This document shows positions 26,500 through 39,200 of a stretch of 64,000 nt of DNA, in pieces. The translations under genes were made by a program, and so were the position numbers. The DNA is from Acanthosepion pharaonis (lineage: Eukaryota; Mollusca; Cephalopoda; Sepiida; Sepiidae). The notes beneath the pieces are model-generated. The model did not search any database, had not been told where the DNA came from, and worked only from the letters and a program-made list of their open reading frames with translations. Position 1 is the stretch's first letter. Every line of letters begins with the position of its first letter. The DNA is taken from positions 22,501-86,500 of the forward strand of contig CAHIKZ030005201.1 of NCBI GenBank assembly GCA_903632075.3, written 5' to 3'.

Positions 26500-29051
26500 T
26501 CAGTGAAAATGTACAATAAAATACATGAAAACAAATACAATATATTAGCAACTTCATGAGTAGATGAACAAAATATTTACTAAAATTTCAAATGACCAAA
26601 CTTATCCTACCCATTAATTCTTGGGTTCAGAGTTAAGATTGACTGATAAAAGGAACAGAGGTAAAAAATCATTAGTTAGAAGAATTTATTTTATGTAGGG
26701 ATGCATAGGTAGATGGAATATATTCTCTCTTGGTGGAAATGGTCTCAAATTCTCAGTGACCCTGAGCACAGATCACTTCTAGAAGTGTAGAGACCATAGC
26801 TATCTATTGAGAGTTCATCAGTTACTAGTTTCTCTGTTCTTATGTGTTAAACTAAAAACAAAAAAATCTCACACAAGTAAAAATGACAAAGTGGGGGTGG
26901 GGAAAAAAAAAAAAAAAAAAAAAAAAGAGGCTGGCACTTAATCATTTAATAGAAGAAAAAAAAAGAAAAAGAAATTGTACTTTGTGGAAAGTAATGAGAA
27001 AATAATTTTAACATTTAAAAGGAGATAAGCTATTCAGTTCTAGTGAATTTCACTATTTTTTTAATATAAAAAGCATTGAAATCCAATCCATAAAAAAATA
27101 TTCCGTATTTCATTAAGAAAAAAAAAAAAAAAAAAAAAAAAAAGAAAGAAAAAAAAGCAGTTTACTTTTTTCTCAGAAAATTTCTTTCAAGCTTATTTTT
27201 CACTGCCACGCCACTTTTTAGAGACATGTAAAAGGACATTTTATAATTTTAGTTATTCCTTAAAAAGAGTCCTCCAATGATAGGACAAATAGTTTTATTT
27301 TATCTTTTATCATTAGTTTTTTTTAGAATTATGAAATCACAGACTTCATCCAGCTTGTGCATTCTCAATAGAAACAAGTTTCAACATTTCTTAATTCTGG
27401 AACATATTTCCATTGATAATATAAATAGAAAAGTTTCTATTCTCTAGTTTATTCAATTCTCCTGGAGTCATGAGATTTTCACCAATCATACTTACTGATG
27501 CAATCTAAGAAAGATTGTATATTTCTTATAAAATGGGAGTATACACTTGACAAATGATGTCTGTGTTTACAAGAAATTAATAGAAAAAAAGCTATAATTG
27601 TCTTTCAATCCCTTAAATGAAGTATTGTAAATTATTAATTTTTTTTATTAGTATTTCCATCATATTTCTGTTAATGAAACGTTTCATTTAAGAAATCCAA
27701 CTTTTACAACTAAAACTTTTAGTGTAAACTTTATCATAGATGTGCAGTGGGGATTAGAGAAAAGAATATAGTCACACAGCTTATTTGAATGACATTTATT
27801 AGTAAAACTTTCATGGCCCAAGTCGTTAAGATGCTCTCTTGGCAAATTTAACTCCCTTAAGCAGTAAAGCAATCTTGAAAAGTTTTACAAACAATGAAAA
27901 CCTCTTGTGAGAGTCTTTATTCCATGTGCTTATTTGGCTACTGGCCCTTAAAAAAAGAGAGGGGACACTCTTTGCACAATAACAGCAACATACCTTAGTG
28001 AATGCGTATGTGTGTATATATATTATAATATAAACATAATAATTATAATACATATTATATATGGTCTTTCTTCAGTCATCCTTCCATCTCCAATTAAGTC
28101 TTTTAAAAAAAAGAAAAAAAAAAAAAAAAAAAAAAAGAAAAAAAGTCAAATGTTTTCAGCAAACATAGCATAAACTAAAAATTTAATATTGCAGAAGAAT
28201 ATGCTACCATGACAACCACCACACAAATTTTCTTTTAACGATTATTGGTTATGGATAATATTTGTTTTTTCTTCTGTCTGGAAATATTTCTAGAATTCTT
28301 AAATGTCATTCTTCAAATTTCTCAAGTAAATTTATGCAATTTTATTAGAGATGCAGCATTTGTTTTAAATAAACTGTCTTTTGGATTGAAGCTGGAATCT
28401 GCTTTAAGGTAATTAAACTAAAAGTAGAATAAAAATATTTAAAGTGAACATATTTCATGCTAATCAAAAATCACTAAAATGACCACTATGACCAACAGAC
28501 AAGTTTTTTTTCATTGTATTTGTACATTTTCTTCCTCAATTAGATTTTTAAAAAATAATTGAAATAGTAATAAAGTTACTAACTGTAAGCTATTTTCATT
28601 TGGATAACAACAACATTGTGCAATCTTGTAAATATCAAATAGGAAAAATAACTACAAAAATCAAAAAATGTAGAACAGTAAAAATAAAAAACACCTTCAA
28701 GCGCGAGCATACGAAATTATCTTTTGTCAGAGCAATAGAATGGGAATAAAGTTTTGAGGCTCCAATGAGGCCCAAAATTGTTGATTCAATTTAAGAGGAA
28801 ATTTGATCCAAAGGCAAATCGCAAAACAAAGGGATATATTTTCTGTTTGTCAGTGAGTAAATCTACATAAACCTAAAAAACCAAAAATCACTACTGTAGA
28901 CAATTTTGCAACTCCCATAAAAAGTAAATAAACGTGTATTTTTTGTCAACAGTTAGTAATATAAAAATAGCATTTTGTGGAAAGTATCAAGCAAGATCTA
29001 TATGGGTCATGGAGCCACCAAGTACTTTTTAAGGTTAATTTAAAATAAAAA

Positions 29052-29052
29052 G

Positions 29053-29082
<30 letters not shown>
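29052..29082 (+). repeat. Poly-A tract
   Basis: A run of about 30 A, one of a cluster between 28.1 and 29.3 kb (also near 28108, 29202 and 29270). Confidence 0.85.
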
Positions 29083-29085
<3 letters not shown>

Positions 29086-29266
29086 ACTCCCTTTGTTTCT
29101 TAGGAAACAAAAAAGAGGGATTTATTCTTGACCATATTTTCACAAACTTAAAGACAAAATTAAATGAAAAGAAATACTTAATGTTACAAGAAATAAATGC
29201 TAAAAAAAAAAAAAAAAAAAAAAAATCACTTTGCTAAAGTTGTACAAAAAATTATTTTTTTAGCTC

Positions 29267-29297
<31 letters not shown>

Positions 29298-30379
29298 GAA
29301 AGATCGTAGAGACACACAGTTCTAAGTAATTAAAATTAAAAATATGCTATAGTATTTATCAATAATCTCAAATTTCATTAATATAGGTAGATATTTTTAG
29401 TAGCTGTAATAAAAAAAACAAACATAAAAAATGGGTAAAAAAAAAGAAAAGAAAAAAAGAGCCAATTATCCATAAAAAGAAAAAGATGAGGTTGCAAAAT
29501 CGCTCTTTGTGCAAGATGTTTCATAATGACATGTCACTCATGTGTTTTTTGTAGACGTATTATAAACAAATTTTAAAAACAAATAAATTTAAACTTAGCA
29601 TTTTAGACATTATCATCTGAAGTCTTTTTCAATAGTTACAAGTTACAACGAACTAATTATATTACGTTTTGTTTTCACATTTATAAGAACAAAAAACAAA
29701 ATGCAAAACAATGCCCTCCAAGACAGGCTAAAATCCACACACACAAAATAAAAAAGTAAATAAAAAAAATACATAAACTATTAAAAATAAAACTAAAGAC
29801 AATCGTTTACATAAAATAAATAGACAAAAAAAAAACCCACTGGGAAAAAAAGAAAAATGATAAGTATACAAAAAATAAAAATAAAATTTTAAAAAAGTAA
29901 ATGATTAAGTCCCACAACGCTTTCTTTTTTAAATATCAGAATTTTCTCAAAGTAGTAGGTTTTCTAAAACTAAAAGTAATCTGTAAATGTGAACACCTCT
30001 GATAAGTGGTGAATAAAAAATTAAAAAAAAAAAAAGATAAATTTATTATATTATTGATAAAAGATCGTCCTTAGAAATGTGTTAGACATGTTTTTTAATA
30101 CCTACATTTTTTAGATCATCTAAAAAGTAACATGTTTAAAAAAAGAAAAAAAAGGACCTACCAGAACATATGTCATAAAAATTGTTGGTAATATAGAAAT
30201 TTTGCGCTTGATTTGGTTTTAAACTACTCCTGGATTATTATAAAGGGTTTATTTTATTTAGGAAGTGTATTTTGGAGGCTTGGAGGTTGTAATAATAAAC
30301 ATATTAAACAGCTTTCAGGAGGGAGATATGAAACATGTGCAATAAAAGCCATGAAACACACACCCACATGACAATGTGT

Positions 30380-30689
30380 TAAGAGAAGGAAATATTTAGC
30401 AGATCAGAATGGATTTGAGTTTTTTAATGGTTTCGAACACAACACTAAAGAAATGATCGAGGTTTTTGACAACTCAAATGTTTAATCAAGTGTTTGGCGG
30501 GTTAAAATAAAGCAAGGGTATCGTGCGAATGAGGGCAAAGAACGAAGACAAAATAATAATGGATGTGTATTTTTTTGTTGTTGTTTTTGTTTCTTTGTTT
30601 TTTAGTTTCATTTTTTCTTTTTTTTGTTGTTTTTGTATTAGAGCGAAAAACAATAGATAGATAGTTTAGGGCATAAAGCCTCGACTTAC
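30380..30689 (-). other. First part of the next intron of the divergent gene
   Basis: CpG frequency is still raised (30430-30720) but no exon was recognised. It contains Thr/Lys/Asn-rich open frames caused by runs of T on the + strand, which do not look coding. Confidence 0.3.
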
Positions 30690-30777
30690 GGGTATATCTC
30701 GATTCGTTCACCGCACATCAGACGGATAATTTCGGGGTCCTCGCTGCTTAATATTTGGCAATCACTTTCGACAGATT
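30690..30777 (-). CDS. Coding-like exon of an unidentified divergent gene
   Basis: On the - strand a pyrimidine-rich run leads to an acceptor ending TGTAG just before 30777, and a perfect donor, GTAAGT, follows 30690. The 88 bases hold 28 codons reading SVESDCQILSSEDPEIIRL and then MCGERIEIY, with a split Pro codon at the end. The composition is rich in acids and Ser, and CpG-bearing codons are common, unlike the intergenic DNA. Joined to the 5' exon there is no stop for about 38 codons, but the only in-frame ATG is the Met of MCGERIEIY. No family was recognised, and later exons to the left were not found. Confidence 0.5.
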
Positions 30778-31169
30778 CTACATTGTTGCCGGTGGAGAGA
30801 AATTCAAAACAAAAAGAAAAAAAATGGAAACAAACAAAAAGAGAGAACGGCCAGTTTTTACTTTAAGCGAGTCGGTAATATCTTTTTCTCTCTTTTACTT
30901 TTCTTTTTTGGTTTTAAAGAAGCGGCGGGCGGAGAGAGGAAGGATGGATGAGAAGAAACACAGGGACGACGACAACGACGACGACTTTTTGTTGAGGCAA
31001 AAAGCAAAAAACCAGAGAGATGGGGGGATGAAGAACGGATTTTTACTCAGGCCAGATGGACCAGTATTTACCACTAAAATTTCCAGTAACAATTCCAGGG
31101 TATATTATTGAGATTAATGGGCCGTTTGGTGGAATGTTTGTGAAAAATACGAAATTTATTTTCTAGCAC

Positions 31170-31606
31170 TCACCTTCAGAGGACGAGATGCTTTGACTTT
31201 ACGCGGGGAAAAGCGTATTTTCTATTGGTTGAAGTCGGCCATGTGATCCCAGTGCCCTTGCTTGCCATGTAACGACGCATTCGATTGGACAGTTGAGAAC
31301 GATCCTTTCAATCTCATCTTGGAGAGATTTGGACGTCATTTTAAATTCTTGCTTTATTTTTCAACAACTATGCCAAAAAATATCTTATATTGAGAACAAA
31401 CATCGAAAACTTTAATCAGTGTAAAATAATAATAAGACAAGAATATCAAATGTACTTTTAGTAGGAATATGGCATCCTCCATAGTTTGACTCGGGCAACA
31501 TAGGCGAGGCCAAGGTGGGGTAGATTTTTGGCGATTTTGCCTGTCGCCAAAGGGTTTTGTGGTTATTTACCAATACGGATTACTGTACCAGATTGCTTAC
31601 TCTGCC
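31170..31606. promoter_or_regulatory. SPG7: Candidate bidirectional promoter between SPG7 and the divergent - strand gene
   Basis: CpG dinucleotides, rare elsewhere, are frequent here. ATTGG (CCAAT box on the - strand) occurs at 31224-31228 and 31284-31288, and CCAAT on the + strand at 31570-31574. GGACGTCA at 31331-31338 is a CRE-like site. No TATA box in a convincing place was seen for either direction. The block lies between a - strand splice donor at 31173 and the SPG7 start codon. Start sites are not determined. Confidence 0.5.
31174..31340 (-). other. Probable 5' exon of an unidentified divergent gene
   Basis: Read on the - strand, the sequence ends CTCTGAAG and is followed by a good donor, GTGAGT, at 31173-31168. 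Two CCAAT boxes lie in or just above it, so the true transcription start may be close to the donor and this exon mostly untranslated. A 46-codon reading frame starts at 31339 (MTSKSLQDEIERIVLNCP...) but stops about 40 bases before the donor. After that stop the frame is open and joins exon 2 in phase. The upstream limit given is only a guess. Confidence 0.4.
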
Positions 31607-32053
31607 ATGGAAAGGATCCATAGTTTGCAGGGTTTAGTTTCTCGGAGGATTTTACTGTGGAAACATGCCCGTCGTTTGAAATCTGGAATCCATCATCATC
31701 ATTGTCGTCATGAGGAAAAGCGCCACGTTTGGTTCAGCAGCAGCAGCAGCCAACATGGACGTCACAACCAGACAAAATGGCTAAATAATAACAATAATGT
31801 TAGTAGTATTATTAACGGACGTTCTTGTTGCGAAACACACCTTCTTCCCGACTGCTCGGATCAGATCGGCCAGAAAGCTTCATGTTTGTACCCTGCTACT
31901 GGGGATCTTAGCCCAAAAAATGAGAAAATCGGACTTGTCGAAGTAGCAGCCGAAAAAAGAGAAGGGCAAAGGCGTCATTTTCTTGCTGATCAAATTAATA
32001 TCAATAACAACAATTATTTTTACACTTCAATTGGAAAAAATCTTTTTTCGACG
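31607..32053 (+). CDS. SPG7: SPG7 exon 1, mitochondrial presequence and low-complexity N-terminus
   Basis: The exon gives 149 codons from ATG at 31607 to ACG, followed by the donor GTTAGT at 32054 (phase 0). The ATG is the first in frame and sits in a good context (TGCCATGG). The protein starts MERIHSLQGLVSRRILLWKH, basic and hydrophobic without early acids, as expected for import into mitochondria. It then carries homopolymer runs: four His, five Ser, five Asn and later four Asn. The segment FYTSIGKN near the exon end is compatible with the region before the first membrane span in other paraplegins, but exon 1 alone would not identify the gene. The link to exon 2 rests on phase and position. 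Confidence 0.72.
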
Positions 32054-33232
32054 GTTAGTTTACATTTTATTTTTTACTCATTTCTTCCCACCTTTTCATT
32101 TCTCTAAAAACATCAACTTTTATTTATTGACCGATTTCTGCAGATTTTTCAACTAACCGATTGCACATATGACTTTATACATACTCAACTGTCTTGTTAT
32201 TGAGTTCAGTAGATTTTACAAGCATAAAAAAAAACTTTCACTGAGTTTCACTCTACGTGATCATTTTGATTTCATTCATTCAATCCGGATTATTACAATT
32301 ATATGAATGAAATAGACACTTGTCATAGCAATTTCATACACACATTAGTTTTATTCTACCGACACAATGTTTACTTTACAATTTACATGTTACTGATTTT
32401 ACAAGTACACGAAAGATAGGAATCCACTCACGTTAAAAATGAATAGGAGTCAGACTTACTTTAACTTCTTGTTTCTTATTTTATATACTTTAAATCTCCA
32501 AAATATTTATAACATCTCATCAATTCAGGAAAAAAATGAATCATTAAAAAAGATCTAATAATTTAACTTTTTTTTTTTTAACAAATTTTCATAAAAATCG
32601 GTTTAATTTTTTTCCGCTTAGTTTATATCACACATTGTAGATTCTTTTTTAATCTATCAATATTTTACTCGTATTTAGAAAGATAATGAAATAAAAATGC
32701 AACTAGTTACTAACTAGTCTTTATAACTTTTCTTTTCAAATTTTATAAGTACTTCATTTCATTTCACAGTAAGAACTGAATAATGAATTTAGCCCTATAA
32801 TGTATGAATAAAATAATTCACATGTGTTTATTTAATGTGTTACAGATATTACAGATTTTCCAATCCTGAAAATAGTGAAAATGTACTCTAGACTAAACCT
32901 AAATAAGGTTGGGTGGGGGGGACCATGTATTTGTTTAGCGGAAGGTTACTAGTACCGTGTTTTATTTTTTAAATTGATCTTCTTATTCTTTTCGTTGTTT
33001 GTTTCTTTCAGAAAAATATTACTGTTGTTGACTCATCAACAGTATTGAGTATGTTTTTTTTTGTTTGTTTTATTTAGAATTTCTCATTCAATTGGCACAA
33101 TTTTCAGTTTTGTGTTGACTTGACTCCAGTCCCTATTTACGGCTATGCGTAATCAGTACAAAAAAACAGGTGTTTTCTTAATTGAACTCAATAGTTATTA
33201 TGAACAAAATGATTGATTTTTAGCTTTTGCTG

Positions 33233-33279
<47 letters not shown>

Positions 33280-36200
33280 TAGAGAGAGAGAGAGAGCTGT
33301 TTTTCCCCAAAATCCAGTAAAAATAAAATATTTATTTTCTGTCTCAATAGATAGATTTTCGTTAAAATCTTAAGTTCATATAGGTACCTTCATGAGATTG
33401 CTAAAAAAAAAAGAACATATGAAAAAGACGCCAAACTTGAAAACAAAATTTTAAAAATAAAATCTTTTAAAAAAAAGTTTATTCGCCTTCTGTCAGATCG
33501 CCAGATTTAAAATAGCAAATTCATAAAAAAAAAAAACGATTAAAACTTCATTTACAATAAAAAAAAATATTGTCATTATTTTACACTTTTTAAAGTCAAA
33601 TTATTCTTGTAATTTTGACAATTTCAAGACCGTACATTTCCTACATTTGAAGCATCATTTTTAATTTAGAAATTGTTGAAGATTATTAAGTCTTTAATAA
33701 AGTTGTTTTCTCTAATGATGAAAAAAAAATTTCTGGGCTGTAATTAAAATCAGATATAGAGAGCGGAAAAGACCGAGTTGTACTTCTCTTGCCAACTTAG
33801 GTTTGTTTGTTTTTTTTTTTGTTTGTTTTTTTTTTAGGCAAAGTAGTATCTTTAAAAAAATTAGTTATGAAATTGAAAGTCTCTAGGTGTGCTACACTCT
33901 GATCTCAAGCAAGTGTCCAACAGATAGAATCTTCATATAGCTCTGTAAAAATAGCTTACTTTTTGTTTTTGTAGATTTTCTCCATCGGTTAGATTAAATG
34001 TGGGTTTAATAAAAACAGAAAAATAAAATAAAAAACACCTTGCAATGCAATAATTGATGATCACAAAGGTAGCGCGGTACCAAGTAAGCCTGTTAGTGAT
34101 TCTGGTAAATTATAGTTTAAAGATGCTGTCTGTATGAAATGGTTTCTAAAGTCAAAAAGAATAAGAAGTTAAAAATAAACAAAATTTATCATTTTTCATC
34201 AATGAAGTTTATAAAAAAAAATAAAGAAAGAGGGTTATTGAATTTAAAGCCTTTTTTCAGCAACTGATAGTTTCTGTTTATGTTTCTAAAAAACAGTAAA
34301 AAAATCATGGTTAAAATTTAGGCATTGACTCTATACAAGATTTATTCAGAAAGCACTCTTTGCATGATACATTATTTATAATCACGATTTAAGTGATTAA
34401 ATTACAATCAAGAAAGAACTTTTTTAATAAAAAAATGCTAATTGATAATTGCAAGAGGAAAATATGTGCAATAAAATGATTGACTTCACTCTTATTCTTA
34501 GTTATTGACATGTACAATATATCATCCAATGTAAGTAAAAATAGCAAATATTGACAAAAATTGATCAAATTTAAAATGTAATGCTTATTTGTTTTTCTTT
34601 TGATGGTTGAAATATGCATTTATTTGAACCACTGCTTTTTTTTATTTTTATGATAACTATCAAAGTAGACAAATGAAATGTTGACAACATTTCTCTAAAG
34701 ATCAATCAAATATTCGATTCAGTCATAAGGTAATTTTTGTTAATTGTAGCAAAATGGCTTGATGTCTGGAAATCTTCAGAGAAAATGTCAGTTCTTGTGA
34801 TTTAAAAACAAACTTTTCAATAGCTTTTAGTTTTGAAAATATGCAATGAAGAGTAAATAATTTACTGTTTGGTTGTCTTCTAAAAAAAAAAATAGAACTG
34901 TACTCTATTAATCATTAATTATTATGCCATTGATATGGCTTAGACTTTTAATAATGTAATTATATGCTCTAATTTATATCTTTTCTCAGTTTTTGTTGTC
35001 CTAACTCTTTTTGACCATACACATTTAAAATTACCATTTAGTCTCAACAACTGATCTAAACATTGATTATTGTAATGTATATTATATTATAATTACTACT
35101 GAAGATCTTTTTTTGTTATTAGCAACGAGTGTAACATTTAAACATGGCTTATCTTACAGAATTTGGAAACACCTTGCTAATACAAACTTTTTCTATGTGA
35201 GTGAAACATTTATTTTAAACCTACAAAGTTTGAATTAAAAAAGGTACAAACTTCCTCTCCAAGTTTTCCACTGCAAACTTTTATTATATCACCATTTGAA
35301 TACACCTGCCTAAAACTCTGACAAATAAATGAACTTTAAAAAATCAACAGTAGCCTCTTCCTCTTTAAAACTAATTTTTATTTGTATAAATTTTATTTTC
35401 ATTGTTTTACTGGTACTTGAACAACCAGTGATTCCCCTACACACATACACAGAGAAAAAATAACAGTAAATTGTTTCACAGGGCATAGACTTTTTATGTC
35501 CTAGCTCAATGCTCTAGCATATAAGTTCTATTTAGTGTGCTTATGTTATGAGTCAACATTATTGCTATTAGCTTGCCAAATAGGAAGATGTTTACTAAGA
35601 TGGGATCTAGGAATTGTGAACCCTTGAATTTTTCAAACTGTTGGATTTTAAATTAACAACATCAAAGTCTACTTGTGTGTAATTAATATCTTTGTGGGTT
35701 GCAGCTTCTCCAGTTTTCAGAACTGATGGTTTATGCTGAAGAGTTAGCAACATCAAGTCTTCTCAATGATCCAGCACTCCCCATATTCTGTTTTCAGTAA
35801 TGTACACCTGGATGACTTCAATTTCTCCTTGGTTATTCAATTCATCCAATCTTTGCATTCAGCTTTTCAGAGATGTTCTTACCATTCTAAAAATGATTGG
35901 TGCAATCATCATCTTCATGTTACATAATTTCTTGTTCAAATATATATCCAGCTTTTTATTCTTTCAATTTGCTGTTCCAGCAGACAATAAAGTCAAAATC
36001 CACTAACCTATTTTTCCTCTTTGTTAATTACATCTGGCTAGGATTGGATGATCCATTTAGAATTTCAAGATCCTATTTGTTATTTGCCTAAGTCTTATTT
36101 ATCTTAGACATTATATAATTAGTTCTTGTGTCATTGTTCTGGGTAACTATTATAAACAATTTGGTTTCTCTCTCTAAATTTCTCTTTTTTGACTATGTCC

Positions 36201-39200
36201 ATGTTTGTCTGTATTTACTTCAATATAACCTGAAATGTTCATATATTTGTTTCTCTCAAACATTTTTGGAATTTACAGATTATGACCAGGTTCTGCATTG
36301 TCTTAATTTTCATGCACATTTCCTTATTCTGTTTTGTTCATTCCTCAAATTTATGTCCCTTTTCTTTTTTCTTTTTTTTTTTAAACATAATTTGTCAATG
36401 TTTACTCTCAGGCACAAAGCTTCATATATTATCAAGTTTTCTTGTTTTGTGGTCCAGATTTCTGAGTTTTTCCCTGGCCAGTTTAAAAGTTCTAGATATT
36501 TTGCAATAGGAATTTGCTAAGATACTTTTGATAGAATTTCTGTTGTAGAGTTTGGTTTCTAATGTTTTTCTTCTATAATATTCTTTGCCAACATTAACTT
36601 TTATTTCCTATAGTTTTGATTGTATATCCTTCCAAGAATATCCAACTATTCATAAGTTTCTTTCATGTTGAGTGTTCTAATAACTTTTTGGATGAGAAGA
36701 TTCTTCTGTTTTTTCTTTATTCATTACTAGCATTACACACCTCAATTCTTTTTTTTTTCTTCTTCTTATTGTCGTTGTTGTTGTAAATTATCATGCAAAA
36801 TATCAAAAAGTTGTGCACCTTTGTCTAAGTCACTCATAAAATATGTAAAATAACTGAAGAATTTTTTTCCCTGTAGACATCTGTTGTATGCAAAATCAAA
36901 GGAAGATGATGAAATAATTTGACTGTCTTTTTGTTAGACTAGAATTTTGATTACGTAAATTACTACAATATTCATATGTTAAACGAGGACAGCTTGTTAA
37001 ATTTTGGTGGCTATGTCATTTTTCTTTCTGGACATCAGCTGGGATTTGGTCAACTCTGGTTAAGTCTCTTGGGTTTGTATGCCTGATTGTTGAAATATTA
37101 AAAACACAATAAACATCACTTGGGGTCTATCTAGGTGCATTGCAAGTGAATATATGCAAAAAGATTCTCTCTAATTTTTAGGTGAGGAAGAGTATTTAAG
37201 TTAATCAATAAAATTGGAGTACAAAGAGATATCTTGTATCTTCTGAAAAAAAACTTGGTTCTTTCTGTCTATTATATGTTATATTTTTATAAGTATCTCA
37301 ATAAATAAAAAAAAAACTACGCAGGTACATCAATAATTCCATAGCATGTTGATCGAAAAAGCATTTATATATATATATATATATATATATAACAAATATT
37401 TCCTTTTCTATATAATCCCCTTCCTTGTCAATATACTTAATCCAATGCTTTTCCATTGATCACCTACGTCACAAACATTATACAGTGAACGTTTCAGATC
37501 AAATTCAGATAACATTGTGTCAAGCTATGAATTTATTGATTCACATTCATGAAATCATTTTTTTTTTAATTTTGTTGTTTGTTTTCAATACAATTGAAAC
37601 TGGAAATGATTTAGTTTTTAAAATGTTAAAATCTTTTGTTCAAACAGTTGTACTGATACAATTTTAATTCATATTGTTGGGAGTTTGACAGTTTTTTTGT
37701 TTGAAAGTGAAATGAACAAATACATGAAAAAATTATTATATAAATGATTTTAGGTAGAATTCAATGGCCATCTGGTCTTGCATTGCTTATTTCAAATTAA
37801 ACTTCAAAACAAAACTGATAAATTTTCTTGTAATTTTGATTTTGGATTTAATACAGTTTGGAATTTATCAGAAAATTACATGTTAATTTTATGGTGAAAG
37901 CTGGAAAATACACTACTAAAAAACATGTAAAAAGCAATAATAATGAAGACATTATTGTTGAAAATTTATTTAATCCTGAAATTGATACAATACCCCTCCC
38001 CCTCACTCCTAATCACAAAATGTCAATTATCAAGAATGAGTGAGCATATATAATTTTGAGAAATTCTTATTTTAATAATTATTTCGATTTACTACTTTAT
38101 ACATAATTACTTTAAAAATTTAAAGATATTCCTGCTTGGTTTTGTATTTTTTGATACTGGCAAATAAGAGGAGAGGAGATAAATGTCAACTTTAAGAATA
38201 AACTAATCATCACAGCTGGTATAGGGAGGAACAAGTTGATCTAGAAATCAATCTTACTTTTTTATCTCTATTTCTACTTGAGGCTCTTTTTGAATGCCGT
38301 AGACTAATTTTTTTTTATAAATCTTACTTTATATCTTGTCATGTAAAACACGGGCAATTTCCATGGCATTTTTCAGATTACGAAATTTGTACAAGATTGT
38401 GGTCATTTTTTAAAGTGAATGTTGTTGGCTGTACATTCTTAGCCAGTGTAATTAATGTTCTATTCATTTTTGTTTCATCTTGTTGACAGAAAATGTGAAC
38501 TTGAATACTTGCAGCTTCAGTTTATTTTCAGTTTTTGTTCTCGTCATGGATTATTTTCTTTAATTTATGTTGCATATACATCTTGTCTTTATTCACAAGA
38601 GAAATAAGTAAACAAAAATTAAAGACAGCCTTGCGCCCTACTCCTGCCACCTCCACCCATACACTTACATAAATGGAATCAGTTAGCTGTCTAATATGTG
38701 ATGCATAAGGTAAAACGTTAGTCTAACTGCAGCAGCCACAGGAGCTGAGACCAGGTTTAACACTATTTGGATGATAATTAAAGCCAGAAAAAGAGGGGCA
38801 CTCAATCTCCAAGGTGATAACTGTTCTAGATTTTTTTCTTGGCCAAGAATAGCAAAGAAACTTTTTAATTCCAGACAGGCATCATCAGCATGTAAAAACT
38901 GCAGGTGTACACAGGTGATGCAAGAATGAGACTCTTGGTAACTGAAAAAGATGATAGCCACCCAGTGAATAGAACATTACATAAAATCTCATCCTAATTC
39001 AAATTGGGTACTGCACTCAGTTCATGAGTACTCGACAAAAGACACTGGAATTTCATAGGATTTCATAGTCATCTACTAACAAGGGTATCATTAACATTAT
39101 GACATCAGTTACCACACCTTACCTGGGCCAGAGAATATCATGGGTTGATATTCACTGGCCCAGACTAGTACTGTGTTATCAAGTCAGATAATCTCATCTC

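Larger units (their letters stand above)
24481..30379. other. AT-rich DNA, no gene recognised; expected to hold introns or 3' exons of the divergent gene
   Basis: If the - strand exon at 30690-30777 is real, its gene should continue through here, but no - strand segment with coding character and splice signals was convincing. Poly-A runs are dense between 26.9 and 29.5 kb. Microsatellites occur at 25119 (GT)n and 26454 (GT)n(TA)n. Confidence 0.3.

Noticed and set aside
30755..31111. 118-codon frame on the + strand with an Asp-rich run
   Set aside because: It is antisense to the better-supported - strand exon, is Lys/Arg/Asp-rich because of GA-rich DNA, and has no recognisable domain or splice context.
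31559..31606. Start of SPG7 at an upstream GTG
   Set aside because: Animal genes start at ATG; the ATG at 31607 has a good context and begins a presequence-like protein.
37858..38043. 61-codon + strand frame in SPG7 intron 1
   Set aside because: It lacks splice signals that fit SPG7 phases and any recognisable similarity.
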